Below are positions 59,630 through 64,000 of a stretch of 64,000 nt of DNA, in pieces. The stretch lies in NCBI RefSeq assembly GCF_964355755.1, contig NC_092679.1, positions 12,082,932-12,146,931 of the forward strand. Direction: 5' to 3'. Source of the stretch: Antedon mediterranea. Lineage: Eukaryota > Echinodermata > Crinoidea > Comatulida > Antedonidae. Numbering within the stretch: the stretch's first letter is position 1; every line of letters starts with the position of its first letter. The notes beneath the pieces are model-generated. The model worked only from the letters and a program-made list of their open reading frames with translations, was not told the origin of the DNA and did no database searches. The translations under genes were made by a program, and so were the position numbers.

Positions 59630-61543
59630 AGGCCAGGTGCGGGCAAAAAATTTCTAGTGATCATACATTCCAATAATTATCGATCTATAGTTTCCCCTAT
59701 GTTTCATAATTTTTTGGATTTTATTTGTGTTACACAAGCTTGTTGAAAATAAGCACTTTCTTATCAGTGGGGGGATAGTTCAAATTACACAGTAAAATCT
59801 CTATTCTTTTGTACACACATTTTGTAAATAGAGAGGCATTTTATAAAGCTATGAAAAATAAACGGTGTGGTAAAAAATGTTATCAGATGACTAAATATAG
59901 GTAATATAACTTGAATATTACATTTCTGATATTTTTATTCAACTTCAGCTTTTTATTTTCATGCTATAGCAAAAATTATCCACCGTATATCCATCATCTT
60001 TTTTCACCGTCTGGGGAGTCAACAGACATGTTTCAGTGGCGGATCTAGCGGGGGGCGTGTGGGGCGTACGCCCCCCCTATTTTTTAAAGATTTTTTTTTT
60101 TTTTTTTTAAATTAAATAGATTTTAAAAACACGTATCGTTTCGACGGTCATTTTCATAGTGAAAATAGTACGTCGGAGCACATCGTCAGCTTGATCGCAT
60201 TTCACCAAGCATGTACGTCGACATCCTTTGTGTACTATCAATCTCTAGCGTTACCAACGATCATTCACAGTTAAGTGTAAAACTAAAAGGAGCAAGTTGA
60301 TAAAAGCCACGTGGTGAGCTTGGTCGTGTTTTACTAAGCAGGTCGGCATCCTTTGTGATCGTCACTCCCGTTGTAGAGTAGCGGTACGTACCTCCGACGA
60401 TCAATAGAGTTTATGAAGTCACATGGTCAGTGCTACACTACGCGCCCATTTATTAAATACAATAAAAACAAAGGCTAGGACTGTAGTGCCTATGAAAATT
60501 ATCCCGTTAGGCCTATATTTTATTAAAACATATTACTATTAAAATATTAACAATGCTGCATGCAGCATTTCATGACCGGGCCTTGTAGTGTTTTATTTGC
60601 TTTTCCGTCGATGAGTCTCATAAACAAATCGCGATGACAAAAGGGGTGTTTTGTTTTTTTCAAATCACTAAATATAATGTAATGATGATCGAGCCGGACC
60701 GCTAATTTTTAAACGATCGTTTAAACCAGGTCGTTGAATATGCCGTGATTTTAATTGTCAAAAACATGATCGTCAGTCGATGGCTCGGAGTTTCGATAAA
60801 TCTCGCGTCGCATGTGTTGCGTGGTGGTGGAAAACACTCTCAGCAAGTTTGCTTCATTAATATGCATGAGACTCTGTGACGACCCGCTTTAACGTGACGT
60901 CATTTTACTTTAGCTGCATGGATGATGGATGCGAAGAAGTAGACGTCACCGCGATCGACCCGGCCAGCGTGTAAGAAAATAATACCGGCCTAGGCTAGGA
61001 CAAGTTTATGCTTATATAAAAGCTGAAAAACATCGTCGCGTTGTAAAAATTTAGATGTAAAGTACAGGCAAGTTGTTAGCTTGCTTTGGTACCCTAGGTA
61101 AGTATCAGCTGCATGTTTCACATGTCGTAATTTGCGAGCTTTAGAGTGTTTGGTAAATGACATTATGAATTGTTTGTAAATCGTTTTAAACGACTTACAA
61201 TGCGCTAGAACGCCAAAATTTCCAGGGGCCTTCGCCCCCCCGACCCCGACCGGGGGCCCTTGGCGGCCCCCTGGCCCCCAGCCAGTGTTTGCTCGCTTCG
61301 CTCGCAAACCTACGCCCCCCCTATTTCAAAATCCTGGATCCGCCCCTGTGTTATTACATTAGGTTAACTACCTAGCTACTGAAAAAAAGTCTTTCTGGTT
61401 TTTATGGAAGAATTTTGCCAAATTTTGTATTTGACCATATTAAGGGAAATTCATGTTTTTTCGTCTCGATTTCTGTTACAAATATTTGATTTATGTACAA
61501 TTAACCAAATATTATATTTAAAATTCATGCCTGTACCTTAGCT
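59630..61543. mobile_element. TTAA-target element B, interrupted
   Basis: Ends AGGCCAGGTGCGGGC and GCCTGTACCTTAGCT, with TTAA on both sides. It matches the uninterrupted 593-bp copy at 33442-34034 in reverse; removing its insert leaves 594 bp. TTAA targets suggest a piggyBac- or Kolobok-type non-autonomous element. Confidence 0.85.
60034..61348. mobile_element. hAT-like non-autonomous element, innermost insert
   Basis: Terminal inverted repeats CAGTGGCGGATCTAGCGGGG and CTGGATCCGCCCCTG. TGTTT before and TGTTA after match a 5-bp duplication of TGTTT in the uninterrupted element B, with one later change. CAGTGGCGGATC ends are hAT-like; 5-bp duplications fit the hAT5 type. No transposase ORF. 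Internally GC-richer than its surroundings. Confidence 0.78.
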
Positions 61544-61809
61544 TTAAGACTGCTCGCCGGCTTTTGAAAATTCTGTCCTATCTTTTAACACTATCATGTC
61601 TGAAAACAATACTAAAAAGTGGTCCAGAATTGGGACCGTGGTCCGAATTGCCTCCAAAATTTAATGAAGTGACCAAATATCTATCTGTATTTTTATTTTG
61701 TTAAAGATCTTGCAAGGTAACCTTTTGAGTAATCCTGCTAACAAACAGACAGACAAACAGACACACAGGATCGATTACATATACTGTACCTCCTTGGCGG
61801 AGGTATAGA

Positions 61810-64000
61810 AAGCCTTGACCCAGGCAGGTAAACATGGAATCGCAGAGGTCTGAAAACAGACGTCGGGTTGAATATAATAACCATTTTAAAAGATGTATAG
61901 ATATGAGAGCCGAATTGGTATATCAAGGAGATCCACCTGTGATGTGTATCAACACCGTATAATGGAAGATTCTCGATGTTATGCATTGACATATAGCCAG
62001 TGATTTGTTTAATCTTCCAAAAAGACTGTAACTTCCAAGAACCTAGAGGTCTATAATCTATAATAATCCAAAAATGTTCTTATCTCAACCCCAACCACTG
62101 TGGGTCTAAGGTAGCAAGTCTTTAATACATTTAATTTGACATTCAGACCCATGCTATTCAAACCTGCTGAAAAGTTACTGGTACCGAGATATTTAATGCA
62201 ATTACACGGAAACTAGGGGTTCAAATTCTGAAAACTCAGGCGAATGTATGAATCGAGTTATTAGTAGAGTAATAGTGTAGGCTGGTATGTCGTTTATATG
62301 AATGTCGTGTATATTTTTTGTTAAAAGCAAACTTTGACTTTATTTCATATCTTGATAATATAAGGAATGAAAAAAAATATGTTGCCATTTTTTCAAAAGA
62401 CCTTTAAAGGACCAAATTCAAGATGGCCGCCAACATTCAAATAACCCTATTAAAAATCAGAATATCACCAATAATACAAATTATGAATGTGGAACAAGTC
62501 CGTTTTGATGGTATTACTGTACCCATTATACAATCCTAACTATGTAAAGCGATAATCTGTCGGCCATCTTGGATTTCAAAATGGCCGCCACTAAAAATTA
62601 AATTCTTTAAATAATATTTTTTAAATGTGTGCATAAATTGTTGTTTGTACACAATGTTCTAAAATTGTTGTCACTTCTCACAGGATTGTAAACTGTAAAT
62701 ATAAGGCTAAAGTTGTCAATGTCCTGTATAACAGATATATAATACCCCACTATGACTATTAAATTAAATAATCGTTCAAAGTTGAAGTTGCAAAAGTATG
62801 GAACAAATTAACAATTTATATCAAATATATTCAACATCAATTACGTCTAACTAGAGAGTTAGACCTCTAGTTCGCTCGCTCCCCTCTAGGAAGTGTAAAC
62901 GAAGGTTCTCGGAAGGATAATGACTCGGGTAAAAATGTTTTAGGAGGACGTTCTCCTTGTACGTTTTCTGTCGGTTACCATTATTGAAAATGCTTGACAT
63001 TCAAAAAACTAAACCTACTCTGTTTCACAGTGTCTTAGATGATTAATAACATTTTAAAGTATAGTGTTTATTGTTTAATAGGGCGGAGGTGGGGAGGCAG
63101 AGTTCATTTGAGGGAGAAGCTTATTCGAGGAATTTTTTAGTTTTAATAATATCGTAACATTTATAATCAAATAAAATCCTCTAATAGATATGAAAAGTGG
63201 TAAAAAATTATAACAAATGCTTGGTAAATTATAGTTAACAGTGTAATGAATTCTATTATAAATAGTATATACAATATTGTGTGTATAATTAATGTAGATG
63301 GGCGTTTATTAGATAGTTGGGTAGGTGGGGGGGGGGGGGTGTAGGCGATTATTATTCAAAGTGATGTTTTATTGGGAGGCGTTTATTCAAATAAATACCA
63401 TCATAATACATTATTTCATTTAAACATCTTTTAAAACTAACTTCCGCGACAGTGTAGGCCGTTTCGGCCCAAGAAGGAAGATGTTTTTAGACTGCTTGCA
63501 ATATGGGCCCTAATGGGACACAGATAGCCTACAGTTATTCCTGCCAGCTTACTCAATAAAACTCGGCTATCGGGATTTTATTTTTTAACTACTGTACCTT
63601 CACACGCGCGGTCCAATCCGAAAATAAACAAAAAACTAAAATAGCTATAGCCACTAACGACCAACTTAACTGAAACCAGGTAGTTGCAAGGTGAACCTGT
63701 GAACTCATCGTGAACCTGGAAATTACTTTGACCGCGTACAATTGAAATTGAGTTGAAAATCTACCGATGAATCAGAAATTTTGTTTAAAAACTCTTTATA
63801 ATATATTCCTAAGATAGAAATATGGAACAATATCGTAATGGTGAAAACTGTTTTACATTTCGCGGTACACCTGAGATAATTCAGGTAGGTATCCAAGGCA
63901 GAAATTTGTTCCAAAGTTTTTCCATTGTGCTCGCCTATGTCAGAATTAACCATAATTTATATATAGATTCTAAATTACAGATCTCAATTCTTTTCATGAA
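61810..64000. other. Unassigned DNA at the window end
   Basis: Contains AAGATGGCCGCC-type dispersed repeat pieces (62424, 62570) and a G-run near 63330. An ORF (63723-63953, minus, VNSDIGEHNGKTLEQIS) has an AG/GTGTAC donor but no family resemblance or signal peptide. The missing 5' exon of the receptor was looked for here and not found. Confidence 0.4.

Larger units (their letters stand above)
59368..61804. mobile_element. Repeat A interrupted by nested elements
   Basis: Starts near CTAGATAGTCACTC (5' end degraded) and ends ACCTCCTTGGCGGAGGTATAG. It is interrupted at TTAA (59626-59629 and 61544-61547) by element B, which is itself interrupted by a hAT-like element. Outermost layer of a three-level nest. 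Confidence 0.82.

Noticed and set aside
61810-64000. Missing 5' exon of the SEFIR receptor
   Set aside because: No phase-0 donor preceded by a signal-peptide-like or ectodomain-like frame was found.

Overview
This is a eukaryotic, AT-rich, intron-rich animal window. The two recognisable host genes (an ARID4 chromatin regulator and an IL-17-receptor-like SEFIR receptor), the many tRNA-derived SINEs and short inverted-repeat elements, and local TAGGCCT-rich stretches suggest a non-vertebrate deuterostome. An echinoderm is my best guess, but the species is not established from the sequence.

Layout. 1-8,035: no clear gene; degenerate repeats, a 0.7-kb palindrome with a small MITE beside it, and the probable 3' UTR side of ARID4. 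8,036-25,654 (minus strand): a complete ARID4 gene whose 19 coding exons I could join with consistent splice phases into 4,050 bp (1,349 aa plus stop). Its introns carry a piggyBac-like MITE, pogo/Tigger-like MITEs, SINEs, a TTTATCAAAC inverted-repeat element touching one splice donor, and a 33-bp minisatellite that grew out of a SINE tail. 26,000-34,050: repeat-dominated intergenic DNA with SINEs, a roughly 30-copy 53-bp minisatellite and a 587-bp tandem duplication. 35,000-36,009 and 43,290-43,740: minus-strand relics of a transposase-like gene and a Ty3/gypsy-type gag.

36,010-43,289 is the highlight: a 7.3-kb DNA transposon with about 1-kb inverted arms built of 289-bp tandem units and one intact intronless 1,550-aa ORF. 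That protein joins zinc-binding-like modules, an RNase-H/DDE-type core of the kind found in Academ-like elements, and a C-terminal FEN1/XPG nuclease domain with its acidic residues present. The element split the transposase relic, parts of which remain on both sides in the same orientation.

47,532-59,164 (minus strand): an IL-17-receptor-like gene, 5' end not found. Twelve phase-consistent exons encode a fibronectin-like ectodomain, a juxtamembrane EGF-like domain, a transmembrane segment and a SEFIR domain. Introns carry a 20-bp VNTR, a TTAA-flanked MITE and a head-to-head SINE palindrome. 59,368-61,804: three elements nested inside each other. 62,000-64,000: nothing codable with confidence.

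The two host genes are functionally unrelated: ARID4 acts in nuclear chromatin repression, the SEFIR receptor in innate cytokine signalling. Exon calls rest on reading splice sites, frame continuity and family resemblance; no alignment or database search was run.
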